A stretch of DNA of 64,000 bases from Paenibacillus sp. PL91. GTDB taxonomy: Bacteria > Bacillota > Bacilli > Paenibacillales > Paenibacillaceae. The translations under genes and the position numbers were made by a program. The stretch covers positions 62,001-126,000 of the forward strand of contig NZ_JABBYG020000014.1 in the NCBI RefSeq assembly GCF_012935325.2, in the 5' to 3' direction. The notes under the pieces were generated by a model, which worked only from the letters and a program-made list of their open reading frames with translations, made no database searches and was not told where the DNA came from. Shown one piece after another: positions 43,528 through 52,700 of the stretch; the stretch's first letter is position 1, and each line of letters begins with the position of its first letter.

Positions 43528-44844
43528 GTGGACATCTCATTGGCTGCTCAACAGCAGCAGAAGCTGCAGCTTACGCCGCAAATGCGGCAGTCTATGGAAA
43601 TCCTTCAGATGTCCTCCTTGGAATTAAATGAATTCATGAAGCAGCAAGCGACGGATAATCCCTTTATCGAGCTGCAGCCGTCGAAGGAAGTTTCCATGAA
43701 TCGCCATGTAGGCAGCACTAATCCAGACTGGTGGCTGAATGTCGAGCATGCAAGCGAGACGACCTTGGAATCGGTGTTGCTTGAGCAGCTCGCATACATG
43801 AAGCTTGATCGCGCTGTACTTTCCCTATGCAGATGGATGATCGGAAATTTGGATGACAAGGGCTATCTCCTGCATTCCAAAGAGGAGATTGCCGCGTTGA
43901 AGGGAGCTTCCTATAAGCAGGTAAGCGACGCTGTCGGCATCATTCAGAGCTTTGAGCCGCATGGTGTGGGCGCATCGACGTTAGCAGAGTGCCTGATTCT
44001 CCAATTGCGGCAGCAGCAGGAGAGTGATTCTTTGGTGATTAACCTTATTCAGCATGATTTGCTCACCATCGCGCAAGGAAAGCTGCGCCAGCTTGCCGAG
44101 AATTACGGAACAGAGCTTTCGGACATTCAGGCAGCCATCGAGAAAATTAGTTCGCTTCATCCAAGGCCAGGGGCATTATACGGCAGGGAGAAGCCGCAAT
44201 ATATTATTCCCGATCTTCAGCTTAGGCAGGTGGATGGGAAATTTGAAGTATTTCTTGACCCATCCACACTTCCGCACATCACCATCAATCCATCCTATTT
44301 AAGCATAATGGAGCAGAATGTCTCAAAGGATGTCCACCGCTATTTGAAAAAAAACTGGCAAGCGGCGAGAGAATTAATGGGCAGCATCGAGCGCCGAAAG
44401 GTTACGCTGCTGAAAGCTGCCGCCGTTATTTTTGAGCTGCAGGCGGCGTTTTGCAGGAAAGGCGTCTCCCATATTCGCCCCATGACCATGAAGCAAGTTG
44501 CCGATGATCTGCACATGCATGAATCAACGGTCAGCCGAGCGATCAATCATAAGTATATTCGAACGCCGTGGGGGCTGTATGCGCTCAAATATTTTTTCGT
44601 ATCCTCAATCAAGCATGCTGACGGGACAATGGTCTCGGCTATTTATATGAAGGAGCGAATTCGTGAATATATAGCGGCTGAGAAGCCGGATTCACCCTTA
44701 TCGGATCAACAAATTGCCTCGCTTCTTACAAGCGAGGGGCTGCTGATCTCACGTAGAACAGTGACCAAGTATAGAGAGCAAATGAATGTGCGATCCTCTA
44801 CTGTGAGGAAGCAATCACTTATGAGGCACAACGGGAAGAAATAA
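43528..44844 (+). CDS. sigL: RNA polymerase sigma-54 factor
   Basis: The 438-residue protein has a glutamine-rich region I (QKLQLTPQMRQSMEILQMSS) that contacts activators, a core-binding middle, a helix-turn-helix (MKQVADDLHMHESTVSRAIN) and an RpoN box close to the canonical form (ISRRTVTKYREQ). GTG 43528 follows AGGAGG by seven bases; ATG 43522 is too close to that site. It sits directly behind a sigma-54-dependent operon and its activator, giving one compact regulon with cre control on top. Confidence 0.93.
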   Translation: MDISLAAQQQQKLQLTPQMRQSMEILQMSSLELNEFMKQQATDNPFIELQPSKEVSMNRHVGSTNPDWWLNVEHASETTLESVLLEQLAYMKLDRAVLSLCRWMIGNLDDKGYLLHSKEEIAALKGASYKQVSDAVGIIQSFEPHGVGASTLAECLILQLRQQQESDSLVINLIQHDLLTIAQGKLRQLAENYGTELSDIQAAIEKISSLHPRPGALYGREKPQYIIPDLQLRQVDGKFEVFLDPSTLPHITINPSYLSIMEQNVSKDVHRYLKKNWQAARELMGSIERRKVTLLKAAAVIFELQAAFCRKGVSHIRPMTMKQVADDLHMHESTVSRAINHKYIRTPWGLYALKYFFVSSIKHADGTMVSAIYMKERIREYIAAEKPDSPLSDQQIASLLTSEGLLISRRTVTKYREQMNVRSSTVRKQSLMRHNGKK

Positions 44845-44847
44845 GGC

Positions 44848-44906
44848 GGAAAGGGCGCACGCTCTTGTCATGGATCATCGACAGGAGCTGCGCCCTTTCC
44901 TATATT
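44848..44906. terminator. Bidirectional terminator between sigL and the GH4 gene
   Basis: GGAAAGGGCGCA with GCTC pairs with GAGC and TGCGCCCTTTCC. It lies between convergent genes. Confidence 0.82.
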
Positions 44907-46224
44907 ATTTATCGAATTGAGGCAAAAATTCACGGTTCTCTGCAAGAATATCGTCAAGCATAGGCTTCGCAAGATCTGCTGATCCAACCAAAGGATGAAT
45001 AGTCAGTGCTTGCAAAGCCGCATTATAGTCGCCTTTAACAGCTGCCTCGATGGCAAGCTCTTCATATGCCTTAACGATTTGCAAAAGGCCGCGTATTTTT
45101 GGATTCATCGGTGTTGTGAGCGGAATAGGTTTTGCGCCTTCCGAGCCAATCACGCAATTGACCTCAATAGAAGCATCGTCAGGCAAGCAAGGGATGGTTC
45201 CGTTATTTTTTACATTTACAATCTGGCAGTCTTTCTTGTTGTTGTATATGGAAGATATCAAATTAAGAGCGGCTTCCGAATAATAAGCGCCGCCGCGCAG
45301 CTCCAATTGCTTTGGCTTCACGGCAAGGCTTGGGTCCTTGTATAGCTCGAACAGCTCGTTTTCCACTTGCTTCACGATCTCAGCCCGAGTTCCTTTCGTT
45401 TTTACTTCCTCCAGCTGCTTCTGAAGCATTTGTTCTTTCATATAGAAGTAGCGATGGTAGCCGCAAGGAAGAGCGCCTAGTGATTGGATAAACTCGGGGC
45501 TCCAAGAGAAGCCGGGAATATTTTGCATCGTAAATTTGGAATCGCCGGAAGCTTGGAACAAAATATCGTCGGTTCTGTCAACGCCATCGACTAAAATTTT
45601 AGTCGTCCAGTTCAGATGGTTAATGCCGACCATTTCAATATCAATGCTGGATACATCTACACCTATCAAGCTTGCGATTTGCATTTTGGTTTCGATCGGC
45701 AGATTGCACAGTCCCATTGTACGCACATTGGAGTGCTTCAGCACAGCTTCTGTCACCATGCCCGCTGGATTCGTGAAGTTGACGAGGAGCGCATTAGGCG
45801 CAAGCTCCTCGATATCCTTGCAAATATCCAGAATGACCGGAATGGTGCGCAAGCCTTTAGCGAATCCGCCGGCGCCAGTCGTTTCCTGGCCAATACAATT
45901 GTATTTAAGCGGAATCCGCTCATCGCGACCGCGTGCCTCAAGCAGACCTACACGCATTTGAGTCGTTACGAAGTCGGCATCACGAATGGCTTCGCGGCGG
46001 TCAAACGTGAGGTGAAGGTTAATCGGTACATTCGCTTTTTCGAGCATCCGCTTCGCTAGGCTGCCAACGATTTCGAGCTTCTCCCGGCCTGCCTCAATAT
46101 CTACCAAATACAAATCTTTAACAGGCAGTTCTTCGTAGCGCTTAATAAAGCCTTCAATTAATTCCGGGGTATACGAAGACCCCCCTCCAATGACCGCTAT
46201 TTTTAAATGTGGTTCTCTCATCAT
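44905..46224 (-). CDS. GH4-family 6-phospho-beta-glucosidase
   Basis: The 439-residue NAD- and Mn-dependent glycosidase of family GH4 has the dinucleotide motif VIGGGSSYTPELI, DFVTTQMRVG, LLVNFTNPAGMVTEA, and the metal-binding CNLPI and GINHLNW segments. Family members of this subtype (LicH, CelF) cleave 6-phosphorylated beta-glucosides. It overlaps the kinase gene by four bases (ATGA) and follows GGAGGA. Because the sugar enters through an ABC system, the kinase upstream presumably provides the 6-phosphate. Substrate is probably cellobiose- or chitobiose-like. Confidence 0.9.
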   Translation of the reverse strand: MMREPHLKIAVIGGGSSYTPELIEGFIKRYEELPVKDLYLVDIEAGREKLEIVGSLAKRMLEKANVPINLHLTFDRREAIRDADFVTTQMRVGLLEARGRDERIPLKYNCIGQETTGAGGFAKGLRTIPVILDICKDIEELAPNALLVNFTNPAGMVTEAVLKHSNVRTMGLCNLPIETKMQIASLIGVDVSSIDIEMVGINHLNWTTKILVDGVDRTDDILFQASGDSKFTMQNIPGFSWSPEFIQSLGALPCGYHRYFYMKEQMLQKQLEEVKTKGTRAEIVKQVENELFELYKDPSLAVKPKQLELRGGAYYSEAALNLISSIYNNKKDCQIVNVKNNGTIPCLPDDASIEVNCVIGSEGAKPIPLTTPMNPKIRGLLQIVKAYEELAIEAAVKGDYNAALQALTIHPLVGSADLAKPMLDDILAENREFLPQFDK

Positions 46225-47210
46225 TCATATCCTCCGTTTGCATTAAACTTGTTCATCGTTTCAGCCGTTGCTGGAATCTGTAAATGATCCATAGCCAGTA
46301 ATATCGAGCCATATACCGGTGCGATCTCTGGAATAATCAATTCAACGCTTGGATTATCCAGCTCCAGGACTCTGCGTAATTCATTAAGAAGATAAGGGCT
46401 GCGGCCCTTCTGAAGGACACTTCCAACGAGAACGATAGGAATCGTTTTCCCTTTAAAGCCGCCGAGCTTGCGAATAACGGTATTCGCCGTTATCCCCAGT
46501 TCATTTCCTGCCTCTTTCAACAGTTGAATAGCAAGCGTATCTCCTTCGCTCGCTGCTTCATGCAAAGATATGGTCAATCTGCCTTCGCGAATGTATTGGA
46601 TGTCCCGATCCAGGAAGTCATTAATGAGAGCTCCCATCGTAGGGAAGCCGAAGTATTGGAGCAATTTATCCGGCAGAATCGAGGGGATTTCACGGCCCTC
46701 CCAGGATCTGACCGCCGCCCGGAACATCGTAGTTGCCATATAATTTGCTCCAAGATTGTCTCCGTACAAATAGCCGATGCCTCCGACCTGCACCGTTTCG
46801 CCGGCTTCGTTTCTGCCTGCTGCATTCGATCCGGTACCGCAGATGAGCACAACACCGGTGTTGCTTGTGCTTCCCGTCCGCAAACCTTCAAAAGTGTCGG
46901 ATACCATATCCCAATTGGCGAAAGGAATTTGGGATAAAGCGGGCCGGACGATGCCGTAATCTTGCTGCCGGTCTAGTCCTGCGAGTCCGTATTGTGCAAA
47001 GGCAATATCCGAATGCGACAGACCGGCAGCTTGGAGTGCTTGATCAATCGACTCGTTAATATGGGCGATAGCTTTGTCTATCCCTATACTTTGATGGTTG
47101 CTAGCTCCGGATATTCCGCTGCTGATTTTATCGCCATTGCCATTGACGATGACTGCATACGTTTTAGAGCCGCCGCCGTCGACACCAAGAATATAAGCGC
47201 TTTGTGTCAT
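46221..47210 (-). CDS. BadF/BadG/BcrA-family sugar kinase (GlcNAc kinase-like)
   Basis: The 329-residue ASKHA-fold kinase has GVDGGGSKTYAVI (phosphate 1), FAQYGLAGLDR, VVLICGTGSNA (phosphate 2) and a late VLVGSVLQKG adenosine segment. This matches eukaryote-like N-acetylglucosamine kinases of the BadF family. ATG 47210 overlaps the permease stop (ATGA), so upstream in-frame starts reaching 47321 are rejected. Placed between an ABC importer and a GH4 phospho-glycosidase, it probably phosphorylates the imported sugar or the freed amino sugar. Confidence 0.85.
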   Translation of the reverse strand: MTQSAYILGVDGGGSKTYAVIVNGNGDKISSGISGASNHQSIGIDKAIAHINESIDQALQAAGLSHSDIAFAQYGLAGLDRQQDYGIVRPALSQIPFANWDMVSDTFEGLRTGSTSNTGVVLICGTGSNAAGRNEAGETVQVGGIGYLYGDNLGANYMATTMFRAAVRSWEGREIPSILPDKLLQYFGFPTMGALINDFLDRDIQYIREGRLTISLHEAASEGDTLAIQLLKEAGNELGITANTVIRKLGGFKGKTIPIVLVGSVLQKGRSPYLLNELRRVLELDNPSVELIIPEIAPVYGSILLAMDHLQIPATAETMNKFNANGGYE

Positions 47211-48130
47211 TCTTTTACCCCGCCAGCCATTCCTCCGCCGATAATGTATTTGTATAAGAAGAGAGATATGATTACTGGCGGCAGCGAAGCTAGGAAGCCG
47301 CCGGCTGTCATGGAGCCCCAATCGATACTGTGCTTGCCGACAAATTCAGCAACCATGATGGGCAGCGTTTTGGATGCGTAGGTCTGAGTGAAGGCATTCG
47401 CAAACAGAAATTCATCCCATGCGTTCAAGAAGGCGAAAATCGCCGTAGCCGCGATTCCGGGCATTGATAGTGGCAAAATAATGCGGAACATCGTCCGAAT
47501 TCGACTGCAGCCATCTACATAGGAGGCCTCCTCGAGCTCCTTCGGAATCGTCTGGAAGTATCCAGCCAGAAGCCAAACCACATAAGGCAAGCTGAACGAG
47601 GTATAGGAGAAAATCAGTGCCCATACCGTGTCGAGCAGGGGCGGCGTTTGAAGCAATACGATGCCTGTAAAAGGAATATCGAGTGTGATCCCATCTCTAA
47701 TAAGGATGTATAACGGTGTAATAATACTGATCGAAGGCATGATTTGCACCGCGAGCACAACAAACAATCCCGTTTTGCGAAATGGAAAATTAATTCGGGA
47801 GAACGCATACGCCGCAAATACGCCAACAAATATCGAGATTACGGTAACCAGTACGGATACGACCACGCTGTTTTTTAATGCGCTAAGGAACACGATGGCA
47901 TTGCTTCCCGTGAGCAAGCCGATATAGTTTTTCAAAGTCGGCGAATGCGGGATCAGATGTCCGTTAATGAGCTCGACTTCCAAAGACAGTGAGGATAAGA
48001 ATAGGTATATAAAAGGAACTAAAGTGAAAATGGCAAGCAAAATGACGCCTATCCATAAATAAAAGGGCGGAAATAAATCGGTGCTGGCCGCTTTGAACAT
48101 CTGATTCCACTTATTTTTTTTCGAGTGCAT
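47207..48130 (-). CDS. Sugar ABC transporter permease (MalG-type)
   Basis: The 307-residue protein has six membrane helices and the permease EAA loop (EEASYVDGCSRIRTMFRIIL) that docks on the ATPase. It is the second permease of the importer, 20 bp after the first. It overlaps the kinase gene by four bases. Confidence 0.9.
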   Translation of the reverse strand: MHSKKNKWNQMFKAASTDLFPPFYLWIGVILLAIFTLVPFIYLFLSSLSLEVELINGHLIPHSPTLKNYIGLLTGSNAIVFLSALKNSVVVSVLVTVISIFVGVFAAYAFSRINFPFRKTGLFVVLAVQIMPSISIITPLYILIRDGITLDIPFTGIVLLQTPPLLDTVWALIFSYTSFSLPYVVWLLAGYFQTIPKELEEASYVDGCSRIRTMFRIILPLSMPGIAATAIFAFLNAWDEFLFANAFTQTYASKTLPIMVAEFVGKHSIDWGSMTAGGFLASLPPVIISLFLYKYIIGGGMAGGVKE

Positions 48131-48150
48131 AGGTTCACCTCCGCGAAGTA

Positions 48151-49056
48151 TTATTCTTTTTTGTTAAGCAAACGAACATAGAGGATAGCCAGTAACAGAA
48201 TGACGATTGCTGTCATCCACGCCATAGCAGATGCCTTCCCGAGAAAGAAATAGCGAAACGCGTTATTAAAGGTTAAATAAGAGACGGAGGTTGTCGCATC
48301 ACCGGTAAATACCGTTAGAACATCGTAAACTTTGAACGCGCCCATTGTCCGCAAGACGAGAGCCATCATAATAGAAGGCGCAAGCTGCGGAAGGGTAATA
48401 TGAAATACTTTTTTCCAAAAGTTAGCCCCGTCGAGCATGGAAGCTTCATATAGGTCCGAGGAAATAGCTTGTAAGCCGGCTAGCAGAATGATCGTTATAA
48501 AAGGCGTCATCTTCCAAGCGTCCGCAAGCACGACGAAATACACCAGATGGCTTGGGTCTGCCAGCCATACCGGATTTACATCCGGGGCTAGAATGTGCAA
48601 TTTATGCAATAAAACCGTCAAGCCGCCATAGCCTGGGTTTAAAATCCACTGCCAAGTCAGACCGTTAACGAGAGTGAGCAGCGCCCAAGGGATAATAATG
48701 ATGGCTCTGAAAAACGATCTGCCCCTAAACGTCTGGTTCAGCAGCAAGGCGCTGACAAAGCCGAAGAAGAGCTCAAGCGAAACGGATAGCACAGTAAAAA
48801 CAAGGGTGCGGTTCATCGAAATCTGGAAATCGGCGCTTTTTAGAACGTCCAAATAATTTTTAAATCCCACATAATAAGGAGTGGAGCCATCCATTAAATT
48901 GTAATGATAGAAGCTCCAGATAATCGTATCGTATACAGGTACAACAAACGTTTTTATTAATAAATAAGCAGTAGGCAAAATGAATAAAAGCGCCAATAGC
49001 ATATTTTTCCGGTCGTGGTTTAGAAGTCTTTTGTTGCTGCCGATGGTTTTATTCAT
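48151..49056 (-). CDS. Sugar ABC transporter permease (MalF-type)
   Basis: The 301-residue protein has six membrane helices and the EAA loop (YEASMLDGANFWKKVFHITL). It is the first permease of the importer and follows GGGAGGAT. The operon lacks an ATP-binding subunit, which in this group is usually a shared MsmX-type ATPase encoded elsewhere. Confidence 0.9.
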   Translation of the reverse strand: MNKTIGSNKRLLNHDRKNMLLALLFILPTAYLLIKTFVVPVYDTIIWSFYHYNLMDGSTPYYVGFKNYLDVLKSADFQISMNRTLVFTVLSVSLELFFGFVSALLLNQTFRGRSFFRAIIIIPWALLTLVNGLTWQWILNPGYGGLTVLLHKLHILAPDVNPVWLADPSHLVYFVVLADAWKMTPFITIILLAGLQAISSDLYEASMLDGANFWKKVFHITLPQLAPSIMMALVLRTMGAFKVYDVLTVFTGDATTSVSYLTFNNAFRYFFLGKASAMAWMTAIVILLLAILYVRLLNKKE

Positions 49057-49077
49057 AGATCCTCCCTCTAAAGAATG

Positions 49078-49112
49078 TTGCGGGTTAGCTCTCTTAAAGA
49101 GCTAACCCGCAA
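49078..49112 (-). terminator. Intercistronic hairpin between solute-binding protein and permease genes
   Basis: TTGCGGGTTAGCTCT pairs perfectly with its mirror across a five-base loop, without a T tract. It lies between the first two genes of the operon. It probably causes partial termination or protects the upstream mRNA, favouring the binding protein over the permeases. Confidence 0.7.
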
Positions 49113-49122
49113 ATTCCGTTTA

Positions 49123-50490
49123 TCATTTCGTTGATTCTGCAATGGCTTTCTCGATTTTTTCTGTAGCTGCATTTAAAGCTTCTTCCGGTGTCTTTTGTCC
49201 CAAGAGCGCTTGATGAAGCTCAGCGGATAGAAGGTCGGACCAGTGAACGTAACCAGGAGCATTCGGACGGTCATGACCGTAGTTGTACTGCTCGGAAATT
49301 TTCTTGATTGTACCTGTTTTATCAGCCGCTAGAAGCTCGGGATCTGAGTACAAGCTTTGCAGAACGGGATATTGGCCCTCGATTACATATTCATCCAATT
49401 GGTATTCTCTTTCTCCAATCCATTTCAAGAAAGCCAGAGCCGCTTGTTTGTGCTTGCTGCTCTTCATGATAGCCAGGCCCTCGGAGCCTGTTACTGCTGC
49501 GGAAACGACATCGCCTTGACCAGGCATTAGACCAACATCTGTTTTGTCCACAACGCTGGATTTTGCTGGATCGTTCAAATCAGGGTAACGGCCTTCCCAT
49601 GAGCTGATCATAGCGAGCTTGCCGGCTGCGAATGCACGCGTTACATCTTCCTCTGACCATTGCAAGCTTGCTGGATCTACCGTCTTGTCCGTGTTAAGAA
49701 TTTCAACCATATATTTCAGCGCATCAAGTGCACCGCCTTGATTGAAGGCAGGCTTGCCGCTTTCATTAAAGAATTTTCCGCCAAATGCATAGGTCAAGCT
49801 GACATAATCGGTAATGAGTGCTTCGGATTGCTTCCAGGACCAACCGGATGCATAGATGCCGTTACCTGTAAGCTTCTTCGAAACCTCGCGGAACTCATCA
49901 TATGTTTTTGGAGGTTGAGTAATGCCGGCATTAGCCAAAAGCTCCTTGTTCCAGTAGAAATGCTTTGTTCCTGAATACCAAGGGATCGCAGCTAGCCGTC
50001 CATTATAGGTTACGGAGCTTAGGGACGATGGCGTGAACTGGCTTTGTACATCTTGAGGGATCACATCCGTTAAATCTTCAGCCAAGTTCCCTTCTAAAAA
50101 TTGACCAGCCCAGATGGTATCCATCTCTACAACATCGAGATCTGCTGAGTTCGACAAAGCGGAAACGGTAATTTTGGAGTATAGGGAGTTGTAATCAACG
50201 CCGATAATATTGACTTTGATTCCTGTTTTATCTGTAAATTTCTTTACCATGCCGACGCGCGGGCTTTCAGCACCTTTAGATACCGCCCAAAGCACATTGA
50301 TTTCTTGGCCTTTCAACGAGGGATCGTCTGTCTTGCTCCAATCCAATTCGCTTGCTGCCGCAGTCTCTCCGTTATTGCCTTTGCTGTTGTTTTCCGCTGC
50401 AGTTGTTCCCGTTTTAGGTGCACCGCTGCAACCAGCCAGCAGTACCAAGCACAGTGTAGCAACCATCAACGCTTTCCATTTCTTCTTCAT
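49123..50490 (-). CDS. Sugar ABC transporter solute-binding lipoprotein
   Basis: The 455-residue protein has a lipoprotein signal peptide (MKKKWKALMVATLCL) with lipobox LAGC and lipid-modified Cys21, followed by a low-complexity linker. It then has an extracellular solute-binding fold of the MalE type (EINVLWAVSKGAESPR, AFAAGKLAMISSWEGR). ATG 50490 follows GGAGGTG; an in-frame start at 50577 would hide the signal peptide. First gene of the operon. Confidence 0.9.
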   Translation of the reverse strand: MKKKWKALMVATLCLVLLAGCSGAPKTGTTAAENNSKGNNGETAAASELDWSKTDDPSLKGQEINVLWAVSKGAESPRVGMVKKFTDKTGIKVNIIGVDYNSLYSKITVSALSNSADLDVVEMDTIWAGQFLEGNLAEDLTDVIPQDVQSQFTPSSLSSVTYNGRLAAIPWYSGTKHFYWNKELLANAGITQPPKTYDEFREVSKKLTGNGIYASGWSWKQSEALITDYVSLTYAFGGKFFNESGKPAFNQGGALDALKYMVEILNTDKTVDPASLQWSEEDVTRAFAAGKLAMISSWEGRYPDLNDPAKSSVVDKTDVGLMPGQGDVVSAAVTGSEGLAIMKSSKHKQAALAFLKWIGEREYQLDEYVIEGQYPVLQSLYSDPELLAADKTGTIKKISEQYNYGHDRPNAPGYVHWSDLLSAELHQALLGQKTPEEALNAATEKIEKAIAESTK

Positions 50491-50603
50491 TCGTACACCT
50501 CCGCAAGTTATGAGTCCCCTAGATAGATAAAAATGAACAAAAAAATATGGCTTAGCTGCAAATATCCCCCCTCTCAATGCAATACGAATTCATTTAATTC
50601 ATT

Positions 50604-50622
50604 TTGTTGTAGTAACAAATTT
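50604..50622. promoter_or_regulatory. GntR operator copy 1
   Basis: TTGTTGTAGTAACAAATTT belongs to a set of three repeats in the gap between the ABC operon and its GntR gene. This copy also forms the inverted repeat TTTGTT-N5-AACAAA. It lies 114 bp upstream of the binding-protein start. Confidence 0.65.
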
Positions 50623-50709
50623 AATGAGAACGAAACCATTTTCCTGTATTTTCCTTGGATCTCCATGGAGGCTATCAAAATGATTTGATATGAATTTCTG
50701 TAATTCATG

Positions 50710-50728
50710 TTGTTATAATGACAAATTT
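50710..50728. promoter_or_regulatory. GntR operator copy 2
   Basis: TTGTTATAATGACAAATTT matches copies 1 and 3 at most positions, including TTGT-N7-ACAAATTT. Confidence 0.65.
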
Positions 50729-50828
50729 AGATACAACAGTCTGAAAGTTCGGTATTTTGATAAACCGAGTATAGTACGATTCAAAAAATGTGTCAACTAT
50801 CATAACATTAATAATTTTTAGCAGATAA

Positions 50829-50842
50829 TGAAAACGGTGTCT
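50829..50842 (+). promoter_or_regulatory. cre-like CcpA site in the sugar operon control region
   Basis: TGAAAACGGTGTCT matches the cre consensus except at the last base. It lies between GntR operators 2 and 3, so glucose repression of the operon is likely. Confidence 0.55.
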
Positions 50843-50958
50843 TTTTTTATTTTCTTTTCAATGTGATGTTTTATAACAACGATTAAGCGTGAGATTGAAA
50901 TTATGGATTAAAAAAATAGTTTGCATTCCGGATGAATGCGCTTTCTATATGGCTTATA

Positions 50959-50977
50959 TTGTTGTAATGACAAATTT
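50959..50977. promoter_or_regulatory. GntR operator copy 3
   Basis: TTGTTGTAATGACAAATTT lies 49 bp upstream of the GntR start, suggesting autoregulation. The rest of the 536-base gap (50491..51026) is AT-rich with no gene. Confidence 0.65.
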
Positions 50978-51026
50978 CATGGTATGATGTTAGATGTAAT
51001 TTTATATTCGGAGGTTAATCGTAATC

Positions 51027-51743
51027 ATGAAAAAGGACGGCATAGCGCTTTATTATATAGTGAAGGAAAAACTGCTTGATATGATTGACGAAGGAAAATA
51101 TACACCTGGGGAGCAGTTTCCTACAGAATCCGATTTATGCGAGAAGTTCGGCGTAAGCCGCACGACTATCCGGCAGGCATTAAGCCAACTTAAATTAGAA
51201 GGTCATATTTATCAAATCCAAGGGAAGGGAACCTTTGTTTCTTTGCCCAAAATAGAGCAGTCCGTTGCCCCCTACCGCAGCTTTAATGAGCATTTAAAGG
51301 GACGCGGCCAACAAATCGATACGGAAGTTGTCGATCTTACCGTTGTTTCTGCGGACAAGCGATTAACAAAAAAATTGGAAATTGCTGAAAATGATCCGGT
51401 GTTTCGGCTGGAAAGAATACGATATGCAGATGGCCTCCCCTTATTATTCTCCATCACCTATATCCCATGGAAGGTGACGCCGGGACTTACGAAGGAAGAA
51501 TGCTCTGGTTCTCTGTACGCGCTGATGAGAGAGAAATTTTCTATTCAGCTGTCCCACTGCGTAGAATCGATTGAGCCTATCTTAATCGATGAAGCCATCA
51601 GCAAGCATTTGAGCGCTCCCATAGGGGCTCCAAGCCTTCTTCTGAATACGGTCACTTACTCGACAGGCAATATACCAGTCGAATATTCACATGAAATATT
51701 TAGAGGCGATCGTGCCAAGTTTACGTTCGAACGCAAATTATAA
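51027..51743 (+). CDS. GntR/HutC-family regulator (UTRA domain)
   Basis: The 238-residue protein has a winged helix (GEQFPTESDLCEKFGVSRTT, then IRQALSQL) and a UTRA ligand domain (about 95-230, ending RGDRAKFTFER). HutC-type members such as NagR/YvoA sense phosphorylated amino sugars. It is divergent from the ABC-kinase-GH4 operon and separated from it by three copies of one motif, so it almost certainly controls that operon. CGGAGG precedes ATG 51027. Confidence 0.9.
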   Translation: MKKDGIALYYIVKEKLLDMIDEGKYTPGEQFPTESDLCEKFGVSRTTIRQALSQLKLEGHIYQIQGKGTFVSLPKIEQSVAPYRSFNEHLKGRGQQIDTEVVDLTVVSADKRLTKKLEIAENDPVFRLERIRYADGLPLLFSITYIPWKVTPGLTKEECSGSLYALMREKFSIQLSHCVESIEPILIDEAISKHLSAPIGAPSLLLNTVTYSTGNIPVEYSHEIFRGDRAKFTFERKL

Positions 51744-51757
51744 TAGCAACTGATTAT

Positions 51758-51783
51758 AGGGCATCGGCTATCGGATGCCCTAA
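51758..51783. terminator. Hairpin downstream of the GntR gene
   Basis: TAGGGCATC pairs with GATGCCCTA around an eight-base loop. No T tract follows, so its terminator role is weak. Confidence 0.45.
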
Positions 51784-51909
51784 GATTCCGTTCTTGCACC
51801 ATCTGAATCGTCATGTATGGAGCCCTTTTCGGAAATACTAAATAACGCCAAGCGTCTGAAAATCGAATGCCAGAATAGTGATCAAACGAGATAACGGAGG
51901 GAATGCAGC

Positions 51910-52686
51910 ATGAAGCTTCGGGTCCTAATCGCGGCAGATGAGCATTTGGCAAAGGAAAAGCTCATTGGCTTGTTATCTAAGGAGCTGGATATTGAGCTTT
52001 TGCCAACTGCATCCAGCGGGATGGAGACGGTTAAGCACGTTCGGGACTTCAAGCCGGATGCTCTATTCCTGGACATCGAGATGCCGGGCATAGATGGCTT
52101 TCAAACGGCACGCCTCCTTCATGACCTCGATTTTCACCCTTTCGTTATTTTTACAACAGCCAGCGAGCAATATGCTCTGGAGGCTTTCGAGATCGGCGCG
52201 ATTGATTATTTGCTCAAGCCCTATGGGGAAGAGCGGCTTCGTCAGACCATAGATCGACTCCGCGAGCGGAAATCGGGTACGAGAAAGCAAGTGGAGAACG
52301 AATTTAATGAAGATGCTGCTGTTCCAGCGAAGGAGGGCTGCCGCTTAACACACAGCAAGCTCCTTGTTGAGGGCTATGATCGAATCATGGTTCTGGATAC
52401 AGATATGATCGTGTATGCGGTTAAGGAGGAGAAATACACCCGTATCTACATGGCAGACGGTCGTTCATATACATCGAAGCAAACGCTCCATGAGCTGGGA
52501 CACCGCCTTGGATCGGCATTTTTCAGACCGCATCGCAGTTATTTGTTGAACTTGAATTTCATTCAGGAGATCGAGCCCTGGTTTAACGGCGCATACAACG
52601 CTGTTATTAAGCTTCCCGAGCAGACAAAAATTCCCGTATCCCGAAATGAGATTAAAGATATGCTCCTGTTATTACAGGGAAAATAA
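51910..52686 (+). CDS. LytTR-family response regulator
   Basis: The 258-residue protein has a receiver (1-120) with phospho-acceptor Asp in FLDIEMPG, FTTAS and LLKP, and a LytTR DNA-binding domain (about 150-255: YTRIYMADGRSY, FRPHRSYLLNLNFI). In the usual acidic pair the first residue is Ala (IAADEH where VDDE is normal), so metal binding may be altered. No LytS-type kinase lies beside it. The DUF485-symporter operon follows on the same strand after a terminator, and is the probable target, as for other LytTR-transporter pairs. Confidence 0.88.
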   Translation: MKLRVLIAADEHLAKEKLIGLLSKELDIELLPTASSGMETVKHVRDFKPDALFLDIEMPGIDGFQTARLLHDLDFHPFVIFTTASEQYALEAFEIGAIDYLLKPYGEERLRQTIDRLRERKSGTRKQVENEFNEDAAVPAKEGCRLTHSKLLVEGYDRIMVLDTDMIVYAVKEEKYTRIYMADGRSYTSKQTLHELGHRLGSAFFRPHRSYLLNLNFIQEIEPWFNGAYNAVIKLPEQTKIPVSRNEIKDMLLLLQGK

Positions 52687-52700
52687 CATCCCAGTTGGAG

